From positions 1 to 6,790 of the forward strand of contig JAQGGY010000021.1 of NCBI GenBank assembly GCA_028289095.1: a stretch of DNA of 6,790 bases. Direction: 5' to 3'. Source of the DNA: Candidatus Saccharimonadota bacterium (lineage in GTDB: Bacteria > Patescibacteriota > Saccharimonadia > Saccharimonadales > Saccharimonadaceae). A model generated the notes under the pieces. That model did no database searches and was not told where the DNA came from. It saw only the letters and a program-made list of their open reading frames with translations. Positions 1 to 5,330 of the stretch are shown one piece after another. The translations under genes and the position numbers were made by a program. Position 1 is the first letter of the stretch. The number at the start of each line of letters is the position of its first letter.

Positions 1-320
1 TAGGCGACGGGATTAATCTATACGTTGGTGAAGATGGCGTCAGCGGCAACGTTGGTGGCATTACACTGGATGTGAGTAGCGATAAATCCGATGTGGCTGT
101 CGACTCATCAACAGGCAGCGTTAAAGTGTCAGTGTGTGAAAATGGAAAGATGAACGTCACGACCAACAAGGGGACGATAGTCGTACCTTGTGGAGTCGTT
201 GGTGCCGATATCTCCGCATTGATTAAAAAGTCATGTGAAGAATGGTCGGTAGGGAATTTGCCGCATCCAGAAATTGCTGAAAAAGAAAAAGCAAAGGTAT
301 GTGACGAACTGACGCGGTAA
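1..320 (+). CDS. Small cysteine-containing protein, probably exported (5' end outside window)
   Basis: The reading frame is open from the first complete codon at position 3 to the TAA at 318-320, giving at least 105 residues, so the gene starts left of the window. A GTG at 72 is an internal codon, not a convincing start: no Shine-Dalgarno precedes it and the same frame with similar composition continues upstream. The N-terminal part is Gly/Ser/Val/Asp-rich with alternating hydrophobic residues (GEDGVSGNVGG, then STGSVKVSV), suggesting beta-strands. The last third is charged and probably helical. Four cysteines (in SVCENG, VPCGVV, KSCEEW, KVCDEL) would suit disulfides in an exported protein. 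Export is inferred from the two neighbouring lipoprotein genes, which share its 3' control element; no signal peptide can be seen here because the start is missing. I recognise no family. Confidence 0.7.
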   Translation, partial: GDGINLYVGEDGVSGNVGGITLDVSSDKSDVAVDSSTGSVKVSVCENGKMNVTTNKGTIVVPCGVVGADISALIKKSCEEWSVGNLPHPEIAEKEKAKVCDELTR

Positions 321-337
321 ACAGTAATAAGGGTAAA

Positions 338-405
338 GCTCAGGTCCCCATAATGACCGGGCAGTCAGCCAGGTTCTTTTATAAGGAACCTGGCTTTTCC
401 TTTTT
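338..405 (+). repeat. Two-hairpin 3' element, copy 1
   Basis: This is the first of three related sequences that each follow a small exported-protein gene (others at 824 and 1256). The 5' hairpin pairs 338-341 and 343-346 with 355-358 and 359-362, with A342 bulged; the four-base core GGTC/GACC closes the loop CCCATAAT (347-354). Five bases later comes the terminator hairpin (368-394). Copies 1 and 2 are near identical over CAGGTCCCCA, AATGACC, GCCAGGTTCTT and CCTGGCTTTTCC, and differ in the terminator loop and the inter-hairpin spacer. The conserved loop and retained pairing suggest selection on the RNA structure, beyond simple termination. Confidence 0.75.
368..405 (+). terminator. Intrinsic terminator of the first small gene
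   Basis: GCCAGGTTCTT (368-378) pairs with 384-394 in an 11-bp stem containing one G-T wobble and a 5-base loop. The run TTTTCCTTTTT (395-405) follows directly. The -35 box of the next gene begins two bases later, so termination and initiation are tightly packed. Confidence 0.85.
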
Positions 406-406
406 G

Positions 407-435
407 TTGACTATGTCTAATAATGGTGAAATTAT
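407..435 (+). promoter_or_regulatory. Promoter of the small lipoprotein gene at 476
   Basis: The -35 box TTGACT (407-412; 5 of 6 consensus bases) is followed after 17 bases by AATTAT (430-435; 4 of 6). The spacer has ATGGT at 423, exactly 16 bases after the start of TTGAC. The promoter at 900 has ATGGT at the same distance, which supports common origin. The predicted leader is about 30-35 bases and carries AAAGGAG (464-470). Confidence 0.55.
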
Positions 436-475
436 ATAAGAGCAGGTCATTGTCAGCACTACTAAAGGAGTAGCA

Positions 476-811
476 ATGTTTGCGCAATCATGGCGTCGAC
501 TGACGTCAACGATAGCTGTCGGATTTGTATCTATCGTGGTATTGGCTGGCTGTAACGGTCAGCCCGTGACGGTAACGCCACCTTCAATCGGCGTTCCAAC
601 GGTTCCGCCAATCAATATCGACATGACAAAGTCGCTGGATGAACAGGTTGCAGAGTTGAAGGCGTTCTACTGCAAGTTCCGAATGACACCTATCGCCGAA
701 GGTGTTACAAGTGCGTCAAAGGAGTTCTGGAATCGATTAGTCCAGAACAATCAGGGTGTTGCGGTTCCAACGTTCGATCCAAACGATCCGAACACATGTA
801 ACGGCATATAG
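476..811 (+). CDS. Small lipoprotein, unknown function
   Basis: This 111-residue protein has a typical bacterial lipoprotein signal. Arg residues at positions 7-8 precede a hydrophobic core, which ends in the lipobox VLAGC with Cys26 as the expected lipidated residue. The mature part begins with a flexible stretch rich in Pro, Val and Thr (about residues 27-50), a likely tether, followed by a probable helical segment around DEQVAELKAFYC. Two further cysteines, one in FYCKF and one near the C-terminus in NTCNG, could form a disulfide. The ATG is supported by AAAGGAG five bases upstream. The gene has its own promoter and its own terminator, so it is probably a single-gene unit. I recognise no family. 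It does not align with the neighbouring small proteins beyond the signal region. Confidence 0.8.
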   Translation: MFAQSWRRLTSTIAVGFVSIVVLAGCNGQPVTVTPPSIGVPTVPPINIDMTKSLDEQVAELKAFYCKFRMTPIAEGVTSASKEFWNRLVQNNQGVAVPTFDPNDPNTCNGI

Positions 812-823
812 CCCACTGGGTAA

Positions 824-882
824 GCCAGGTCCCCAAAATGACCTAGCGCATGCCAGGTTCTTACGGGAGCCTGGCTTTTCCT
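824..882 (+). repeat. Two-hairpin 3' element, copy 2
   Basis: This copy follows the stop codon at 811. AGGTC (827-831) pairs with GACCT (840-844) around the loop CCCAAAAT (832-839), which differs from the loop of copies 1 and 3 by one base. The terminator hairpin starts at 852. The 5' arm GCCAGGT (824-830) is an exact repeat of the terminator's own 5' arm (852-858), so the first arm could compete for the terminator's 3' arm. Confidence 0.75.
852..882 (+). terminator. Intrinsic terminator of the lipoprotein gene at 476
   Basis: GCCAGGTTCT (852-861) pairs with GGAGCCTGGC (866-875) in a 10-bp stem with two G-T wobbles and a TACG loop, followed by TTTTCCT. Relative to copy 1, an A-T pair is replaced by a T-G wobble (858/869), so pairing is kept although the sequence changed. 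Confidence 0.8.
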
Positions 883-899
883 ATCGCGAGTTACCATCG

Positions 900-928
900 T
901 TGACACAATCGCATTATGGTACTAGGAT
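900..928 (+). promoter_or_regulatory. Promoter of the small lipoprotein gene at 975
   Basis: A perfect -35 box TTGACA (900-905) and TAGGAT (923-928; 4 of 6) are separated by 17 bases. The layout matches the promoter at 407, including ATGGT 16 bases after the start of the -35 box. The transcript should start near 934-936, giving a leader of about 40 bases. Confidence 0.65.
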
Positions 929-932
929 ATCT

Positions 933-954
933 TTAGACAAAGTGTCTGATTTTT
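933..954 (+). promoter_or_regulatory. 5'-leader hairpin followed by five T
   Basis: TTAGACA (933-939) can pair with TGTCTGA (943-949), seven pairs including one wobble, around the loop AAG. Five T follow (950-954). It lies at or just after the predicted transcription start of the gene at 975. It could be a 5' stabilising hairpin or a weak attenuator. The stem is AT-rich and may be chance. Confidence 0.3.
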
Positions 955-961
955 CTATATT

Positions 962-967
962 GAGGAG
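962..967 (+). promoter_or_regulatory. Ribosome binding site that fixes the start at 975
   Basis: GAGGAG lies seven bases before the ATG at 975. The same frame stays open up to an ATG at 756, but that one lies inside the previous gene and its frame runs through the terminator hairpin and the promoter. The binding site, together with the lipoprotein signal that begins at 975, decides for the shorter gene. Confidence 0.75.
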
Positions 968-974
968 TAAGGTC

Positions 975-1244
975 ATGTCTGTACTTACTAATACAAGCGG
1001 TTTATGTGCTGCTGTAGTGCTGATAGCGAGTTTGTCTGTCGTTGGTTGTACGCCACAGTCCAACGGTGACGTACAACCTGATCCGATTGCAAGTGTGCCA
1101 TCGCACCCTGATCGTCATCCGACTACGGCTGACGTGGATGCAGGTACGGCCTGTTGGCAGGCCCCGATAACTACGATCGTGTGGAAAGAACAGGATCGAA
1201 AATACGTTGGCAAGAATGGTTGGTGTAAATACGAGGTAAAGTAG
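975..1244 (+). CDS. Small lipoprotein, unknown function
   Basis: This 89-residue protein starts with a lipoprotein signal: a short N-region (MSVLTNTSG), a hydrophobic core of Ala, Val, Leu and Ile, and the lipobox SVVGC. The N-terminus has no Lys or Arg, which is unusual for such signals. The mature protein begins with a polar, Pro/Asp/His-rich linker (about residues 26-52), followed by a compact C-terminal part with two cysteines (ACWQ and GWCKY) that may be disulfide-bonded, plus aromatic and lysine residues. The start is chosen from the Shine-Dalgarno at 962, the promoter at 900 and the signal peptide. The gene is its own transcription unit and converges on the methyltransferase gene downstream. 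No family is recognised. Confidence 0.75.
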   Translation: MSVLTNTSGLCAAVVLIASLSVVGCTPQSNGDVQPDPIASVPSHPDRHPTTADVDAGTACWQAPITTIVWKEQDRKYVGKNGWCKYEVK

Positions 1245-1255
1245 CTCAGTCGGGT

Positions 1256-1318
1256 TGTCAGGTCCCCATAATGATCTGACGAACAGCCAGATCCTCTTAT
1301 GGGGCTCTGGCCTTTTTT
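1256..1318 (+). repeat. Two-hairpin 3' element, copy 3
   Basis: This is the most diverged copy and the most informative about structure. GTCAGGTC (1257-1264) pairs with GATCTGAC (1273-1280) in an eight-pair stem with one G-T wobble, around the same CCCATAAT loop (1265-1272) as copy 1. The 3' arm has changed from GACC to GATC, yet pairing is kept as a wobble and extended outwards. The terminator hairpin follows at 1286. Confidence 0.75.
1286..1318 (+). terminator. Intrinsic terminator of the lipoprotein gene at 975
   Basis: 1286-1296 pairs with 1301-1311: 11 positions with one T-C mismatch and one wobble, and a TTAT loop. It is followed by C and six T (1313-1318). Compared with copy 1, a G-C pair has become A-T (1291/1306), a compensatory change. 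The T run overlaps the last codons of the convergent methyltransferase gene, whose stop is at 1317-1319. It should work only for plus-strand transcripts, since no T run follows the stem on the minus strand. Confidence 0.8.
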
Positions 1319-2486
1319 ATTTCTTTATTAAAACAAGTAGTTCGCGGGCGACGATTTGGTCTTCGCGGTAGTAGAGTAGTTCTTTCGGCTGAATGTTTTT
1401 GAACTCATATTGTGTATAGCCAAGCGATTCAATTTGGTTGACGAGTGGCAGGTGAGTAAAATCATTGTTCGTACTTTTCCAAGCTGGAACGGCAACACAT
1501 AGTGGCGTGCCGGGTTCAATTTGCGTTCCGATATTTTTTAGGAATGTGCTGATGATGTAGTTGCAGGTTTTACGAACATCGTCTAATTTTGCTGGGGAAG
1601 GTGGGGCGCTAAACGGCTGCCCAAGGTAGCTTTCACAGACGACAGCATCGACAGGAGCTTTCCACGTGGTGTCCATTGCGTCGCCACCATGAACGGTTGC
1701 ATCAATTGTTAGGTGATGTGTGTCAGCCAGCCATTCTAGGTTGGCTTGGGAATATTTGACCATTTTTTCTGCTAGATCAGTGCCATAGACGGCGTGATTC
1801 ATAAGGGCTGCTTCCTGTAGTATCACACCCGTGCCGCAGAAAGGGTCAAGGATGCGGATTGGTGTCGTGTTTGCTTCGACAGTCATATTGATCATCATCT
1901 GCGCGAGTTTAGGTGGTAACATGCCGACGAATGCGTCGCGCTTTGGGCGCTCTTGATCGCGGCGGGCAAGGGCAGTAATGTTTTGAGCACCGGTACTTTC
2001 GGCAACGATAATTTTACCGTTTCCGCCTTTGACGACAATTAGTTCGACTTTGTTATCAGATAAACCAAGTTTATTATGATGAGCAGTTGCGGTATTGAGG
2101 ACTGCTTCTGTATTGGGAATTAATCGCAGGCTGACATTGTTCTTTTTTAGTTTTTGTTTTAGGATGATGCCGGTTTTTTGGACTTCGCGGCCATCAAGGT
2201 CAAATCCGTAGACGCTGATGCCAAGTGTGATTTTACCTTCGACACCCGACCATGCCTGGACATATGCCTGGACGATTTTTTGACTGACGCGGTGCCAATC
2301 GCTAGCGGGCAGTTCAATGACGACGCGGCCGGCCTTTTGTGTGCCGCCTAATCGTTCGATTGAAAGCGAGTCAGTTTTAACGGTTGCGGTTTGGTCCGAA
2401 AACCAATGGGTGTTCGTCGCACCATATAAATGTTCAAGCTCGGCCATGCCGAGTGCTGGTTGTCGTCCTAAAATCGCAATATACAT
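1317..2486 (-). CDS. Trm11/Trm-G10-like THUMP-type RNA methyltransferase
   Basis: This 389-residue protein is probably an S-adenosylmethionine-dependent RNA methyltransferase related to archaeal Trm-G10 and eukaryotic Trm11, which make N2-methylguanosine at tRNA position 10. The N-terminus (MYIAILGRQPALGMAELEHL) and the segment around 100-140 (KTGIILKQKLKKNNVSLRLI) resemble the N-terminal and THUMP regions of that family. A conserved-looking RRDQERPKRDAFVGMLPPKL stretch (175-194) leads into the Rossmann domain. Motif I is DPFCGTG (214-220), and an acidic residue of the next strand is D237. Motif IV, normally D/N-PP-Y/F, reads CESYLG (284-289), so exact chemistry is uncertain. The start at 2486 is preferred because a -10 box lies seven bases ahead of it; an ATG two codons upstream (2492) is possible. 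No Shine-Dalgarno is present. The gene is divergent from the flippase gene. Confidence 0.8.
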   Translation of the reverse strand: MYIAILGRQPALGMAELEHLYGATNTHWFSDQTATVKTDSLSIERLGGTQKAGRVVIELPASDWHRVSQKIVQAYVQAWSGVEGKITLGISVYGFDLDGREVQKTGIILKQKLKKNNVSLRLIPNTEAVLNTATAHHNKLGLSDNKVELIVVKGGNGKIIVAESTGAQNITALARRDQERPKRDAFVGMLPPKLAQMMINMTVEANTTPIRILDPFCGTGVILQEAALMNHAVYGTDLAEKMVKYSQANLEWLADTHHLTIDATVHGGDAMDTTWKAPVDAVVCESYLGQPFSAPPSPAKLDDVRKTCNYIISTFLKNIGTQIEPGTPLCVAVPAWKSTNNDFTHLPLVNQIESLGYTQYEFKNIQPKELLYYREDQIVARELLVLIKK

Positions 2487-2492
2487 ATCCAT

Positions 2493-2504
2493 TAGTATAT
2501 ACTA
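2493..2504. promoter_or_regulatory. Palindromic bidirectional -10 element
   Basis: TAGTATATACTA is a perfect 12-bp palindrome inside the 17-bp gap between two divergent start codons. It gives TATACT on the plus strand (2498-2503) and on the minus strand (2499-2494); each matches TATAAT at five of six positions. The plus start codon (2510) lies six bases beyond its box, and the minus ATG (2486) seven bases beyond its own. Both are where transcription should start, so both mRNAs could be leaderless. No good -35 box is visible on either side. An operator for a dimeric repressor is an alternative reading. Confidence 0.6.
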
Positions 2505-2509
2505 GTTAT

Positions 2510-3553
2510 ATGAGTTTTCGCGCGTGGCTGAGTACAATAACACTAGTTTTGATTGCCGTTATCATTTATTTTTCGCGTACCGAATTATTTCATGCATGGA
2601 AATTACTTGAACAAGTAAACATCTGGATTTTATTATTGCTAATTCCCGGCCAGTTACTTGTCTATTACGCTGGCGGGGAAATGATGTTCTCGTACCTGCG
2701 TCAAAAAAAATCTATTGATAATATATCACCGTTCGGATTGGCGCGAATGTCACTTGAAATGAATTTTGTAAATCATGTACTGCCTAGTGGTGGAGTGAGT
2801 GGTGTCTCCTATATGGGCTGGCGTTTAGGTGGGTACGGTGTTTCACCTAGTAAATCGACAATGGCGCAGGTGGTGCGTTATTCAATGGGCTTTGCAGCGT
2901 TTATCGCGTTACTATCGCTCGCTGTATTAGTGGTGACGATTGACGGTGGGATTAACCGATGGATTATCTTGGTTAGCTCGATTCTAGCAACGGGTATGAT
3001 AGGTGTGATCATTACGGCGATGTTTGTGATGAGTAGTACGAAGCGAATGACTTGGTTTGCTGGGTGGACGGTACGGACAGCGAATAGAATTGTTAGAAAA
3101 GTGACATTTGGCCGTAAAAAGCAGCTTTTGAAACAAGACAGAGTGAATATGTTTTTTGATGAACTGCACAAAGATTATTTGGCGCTGAATACTGATAAAC
3201 GCATATTGATCAAGCCGTTTTTGTGGGGATTATTGTTTAACGCAGCCGACGTGTCACTATTCCTGATTACATTCTGGGCACTTGGTGTGCCGGTTAATCC
3301 TGCACCGATATTGATAGCGTATGGCGTAGCGTCGGTCGCAGGATTCTTTGTCATCACTCCGGGTGGGGCAGGGGCGTACGAGGCGATTATGGTGGCATTT
3401 TTGGCGCTGGCTGGCTTGGCTCAGGGCACGGCGATTGCGGGTATTGTTCTGACACGTGTTATTTTGTTGATTGGCACGATTGGTCTGGGTTATTTATTTT
3501 ATCAACATGCGATTATGAAATATGGAAAAAAACGTCCCCCGATTAACAGTTAG
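2510..3553 (+). CDS. Flippase-like integral membrane protein (LPG synthase TM domain / UPF0104 family)
   Basis: This 347-residue polytopic membrane protein belongs to the family of the membrane half of lysylphosphatidylglycerol synthase (MprF; COG0392-like). It lacks the soluble synthase domain, so it is not expected to make lysyl-PG itself; related stand-alone proteins are usually annotated as putative lipid or glycolipid flippases. Hydrophobic segments lie at about 8-21, 37-54, 120-145, 150-174, 235-249, 263-283 and 292-335. Family signatures are N88-H-V-L-P-S-G-G-V-S-G98 after the second helix and TPGGAGAYE (283-291) with R316 near the C-terminus. A basic cytosolic loop lies around 178-230. 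The ATG at 2510 is chosen because upstream codons of the same frame run antisense through the methyltransferase gene and because the -10 box ends six bases earlier. No Shine-Dalgarno is visible. Its end overlaps xseA by 32 bases. Confidence 0.8.
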   Translation: MSFRAWLSTITLVLIAVIIYFSRTELFHAWKLLEQVNIWILLLLIPGQLLVYYAGGEMMFSYLRQKKSIDNISPFGLARMSLEMNFVNHVLPSGGVSGVSYMGWRLGGYGVSPSKSTMAQVVRYSMGFAAFIALLSLAVLVVTIDGGINRWIILVSSILATGMIGVIITAMFVMSSTKRMTWFAGWTVRTANRIVRKVTFGRKKQLLKQDRVNMFFDELHKDYLALNTDKRILIKPFLWGLLFNAADVSLFLITFWALGVPVNPAPILIAYGVASVAGFFVITPGGAGAYEAIMVAFLALAGLAQGTAIAGIVLTRVILLIGTIGLGYLFYQHAIMKYGKKRPPINS

Positions 3554-4619
3554 CGACTTTATTGCGCTAACAAATCAAACACTCGAATATGCGTATCCGG
3601 GTGTTGAAGTCGAGGGTGAAGTCGCCAGTTTTAAAGTCAATCAAGAAAAATATGTCTTTTTCGATATCAAAGATGCCAGCGGAAGCGTCAACTGTTTCAT
3701 GACGGTATGGCAATTGCGTGTGCCGATCGAAAACGGCATGAAAGTAATTATCACGGCAACGCCAAAATTGACACAGTGGGGCAAATTCAGTCTGACAGTT
3801 CGGGCGATTCGCCCAAGCGGTGAAGGTAGTTTGAAAAAAAGTTTTGAATTATTACGCGAAAAACTCGACAAGGAAGGTTTGTTTGCTGTCGAACGCAAAC
3901 GTGCACTGCCTGGGTTGCCGCATCATGTCGCGGTGATTAGTAGCGTGCAGGCAGCAGGGTATGCAGACTTTGTTAAAATCCTTGATGATCGATGGGGCGG
4001 TTTGCAAATTGACGTCGCATCCGTGCAAGTACAAGGAGCAGGTGCGCCGGACCAAATGATTCAGGCGTTGAAATATTTTAACTCGCAGGAATCATTACCT
4101 GAAGTGATAGTGATTATCCGTGGTGGCGGTAGTGCCGATGATTTGTCAGCATTTAACGATGAACTATTGGTCCGAGAAATTGCGGCCAGTCGCATTCCAA
4201 CATTAGTAGGTGTCGGACACGAGGTAGATGTAAGCTTGGCTGATATGGTTGCGGATGTACGGGCAGCCACTCCTAGTAACGCGGCCCAGATTTTAGTCCC
4301 CGACCGATCCGAGGTTATCCGTGCCGTCAGGCGACAAGTGCAATCTTTGTTGCCGCGTACCGAGCAGGCGATCGATAATAAAATACTGGGCGTCCGTGCG
4401 CAACTGTCAGATGTTATCGTTGCGATCGACCGCCGGCACACACGTCAGCAAGATCAGCTGGACGCGTTGCGCCGGGTGCTAGCCGAATTAGATCCGCGCA
4501 AAGTACTCACGCGGGGATATGCATTGGTTCGCGGTCAGATTGCGCCAGGGAACATTATTGAAATTGAAAAAAGCGATATAGTAATAACAGCGGAGGTTCA
4601 ACATGCCAGAAAAAAATAG
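3522..4619 (+). CDS. xseA: Exodeoxyribonuclease VII large subunit
   Basis: XseA is the catalytic subunit of exonuclease VII, which degrades single-stranded DNA from both ends into oligonucleotides and acts in repair; it works as a complex with several XseB copies. The protein has 365 residues, shorter than the roughly 450 of E. coli, mainly through a shorter C-terminal coiled coil. An OB-fold DNA-binding domain covers about 7-97 (starting RLTVSDF). The catalytic domain covers about 98-260, with D149, R200 in RGGGS (200-204), and H233 and D236 in GHEVD matching residues reported as important in E. coli. Helical, probably coiled-coil sequence follows (about 262-322), and a family-typical tail LDPRKVLTRGYALV. 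The start at 3522 lies inside the flippase gene with no clear Shine-Dalgarno, so translation is probably coupled. It overlaps xseB by 17 bases. Confidence 0.95.
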   Translation: MEKNVPRLTVSDFIALTNQTLEYAYPGVEVEGEVASFKVNQEKYVFFDIKDASGSVNCFMTVWQLRVPIENGMKVIITATPKLTQWGKFSLTVRAIRPSGEGSLKKSFELLREKLDKEGLFAVERKRALPGLPHHVAVISSVQAAGYADFVKILDDRWGGLQIDVASVQVQGAGAPDQMIQALKYFNSQESLPEVIVIIRGGGSADDLSAFNDELLVREIAASRIPTLVGVGHEVDVSLADMVADVRAATPSNAAQILVPDRSEVIRAVRRQVQSLLPRTEQAIDNKILGVRAQLSDVIVAIDRRHTRQQDQLDALRRVLAELDPRKVLTRGYALVRGQIAPGNIIEIEKSDIVITAEVQHARKK

Positions 4620-4812
4620 TACAAGTATTTCAGAAAAAACAATCAAATTAAACGAGCTCGTCGAGTGGTTTGATAGTGATGATTTTGAGTTGGAAGAAGC
4701 ATTAGATAAATTTGCTGAAGCGGAAAAACTAGCGAGTGAAATAGAGGCAGATTTACTGGCGATGAAAAATAGCATTACAGTCGTAAAAAAGAAATTTAAC
4801 GAGGCCGAGTAA
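4603..4812 (+). CDS. xseB: Exodeoxyribonuclease VII small subunit
   Basis: XseB is the small helical partner that binds along the coiled coil of XseA and is needed for exonuclease VII function. The protein has 69 residues, close to the usual 70-80. It shows the family pattern: a first helix with LNELVEWFDSDDFELEEALDKF (about 17-38, split here only by its acidic turn) and a second helix to the end with KLASEIEADLLAMK and a lysine-rich segment. It is strongly acidic at the N-terminal half. GGAGG (4592-4596) lies six bases ahead of the ATG, one of the best Shine-Dalgarno sequences in the window, although it is inside xseA. This would help keep XseB abundant relative to XseA. The stop codon overlaps the next start (TAATG). 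Confidence 0.95.
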   Translation: MPEKNSTSISEKTIKLNELVEWFDSDDFELEEALDKFAEAEKLASEIEADLLAMKNSITVVKKKFNEAE

Positions 4813-5330
4813 TGACGTGGTTTTGGCTGCTTTTTGCAGTTGTCGTTATTTTCGGATTTGTCGTTTTTCGCGGCGCCCCATACGTACCTAGTCGTAAAAA
4901 AGAATTGGCAAAAGCATTTGACGAATTATACCGACTAAGCGCAAAGGATGTACTGGTGGACATAGGTTCGGGGGATGGGATCGTACTGCGCGAAGCGGCC
5001 AAACGCCAGGCTAGGGCAATCGGCTACGAATTAAATCCAGTATTGGTCGTGATTTCACAAATGCTGTCACGACGGCAGCCATTAGTTGAAACGTGCCTTG
5101 CGGACTTTTGGTTTGTGCGGTTACCGCCGGAAACGACAGTTGTGTATGTTTTTGGTGAATCGCGTGACATTACGAAAATGGCAAAAAAAGTAGCCGATGA
5201 GGCGAAGCGGTTGAAAAAAACACTTGCATTTATTAGTTATGGATTTGTTGTCCCGGGTCAAACGCCCGTCAAAAAGGTCGGCGCATATTACCTGTATCGG
5301 TTTACGCCTTTACAGACAGATGAAGCGTAA
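4812..5330 (+). CDS. Membrane-anchored class I methyltransferase, FAM173/ATPSCKMT-like
   Basis: This 172-residue protein has one N-terminal membrane helix (about 3-20), followed by GAPYVPS (21-27) and a small class I S-adenosylmethionine-dependent methyltransferase domain. Motif I is VDIGSGDG (49-56), the acidic residue after strand 2 is E73 within GYELNP (71-76), and a later motif is ADFW (97-100), followed by the VYVFG strand (111-115). The membrane helix, P-Y/F-VP box, DIGSGDG, GYELNP and D-x-W order closely resembles FAM173 proteins, eukaryotic mitochondrial lysine methyltransferases acting on the adenine nucleotide translocase and on ATP synthase subunit c. A bacterial membrane-protein lysine target is therefore plausible but not shown. 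GAGG (4801-4804) precedes the ATG by seven bases, and TAATG couples it to xseB. It is the last gene of the overlapping run that begins at 2510. Confidence 0.8.
   Translation: MTWFWLLFAVVVIFGFVVFRGAPYVPSRKKELAKAFDELYRLSAKDVLVDIGSGDGIVLREAAKRQARAIGYELNPVLVVISQMLSRRQPLVETCLADFWFVRLPPETTVVYVFGESRDITKMAKKVADEAKRLKKTLAFISYGFVVPGQTPVKKVGAYYLYRFTPLQTDEA

Noticed and set aside
72..320. GTG at 72 as start of the first gene.
   Set aside because: The frame continues to the window edge with similar composition, and no ribosome binding site precedes 72.
756..1244. A 162-residue reading frame starting at 756.
   Set aside because: Its first 73 codons overlap the previous lipoprotein gene and run through a terminator and a promoter. 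The ribosome binding site and lipoprotein signal place the true start at 975.
320..1320. Integron-like cassette array: small genes each followed by an imperfect inverted repeat, as with attC sites.
   Set aside because: No GTTRRRY core or matching RYYYAAC was found at the ends. The inverted repeats end in T runs as intrinsic terminators, and each unit has its own promoter.
2384..2509. Upstream extension of the flippase gene to an ATG at 2384.
   Set aside because: It would lie antisense within the methyltransferase gene and add 42 residues with no family resemblance. Family-like sequence begins at the ATG at 2510.
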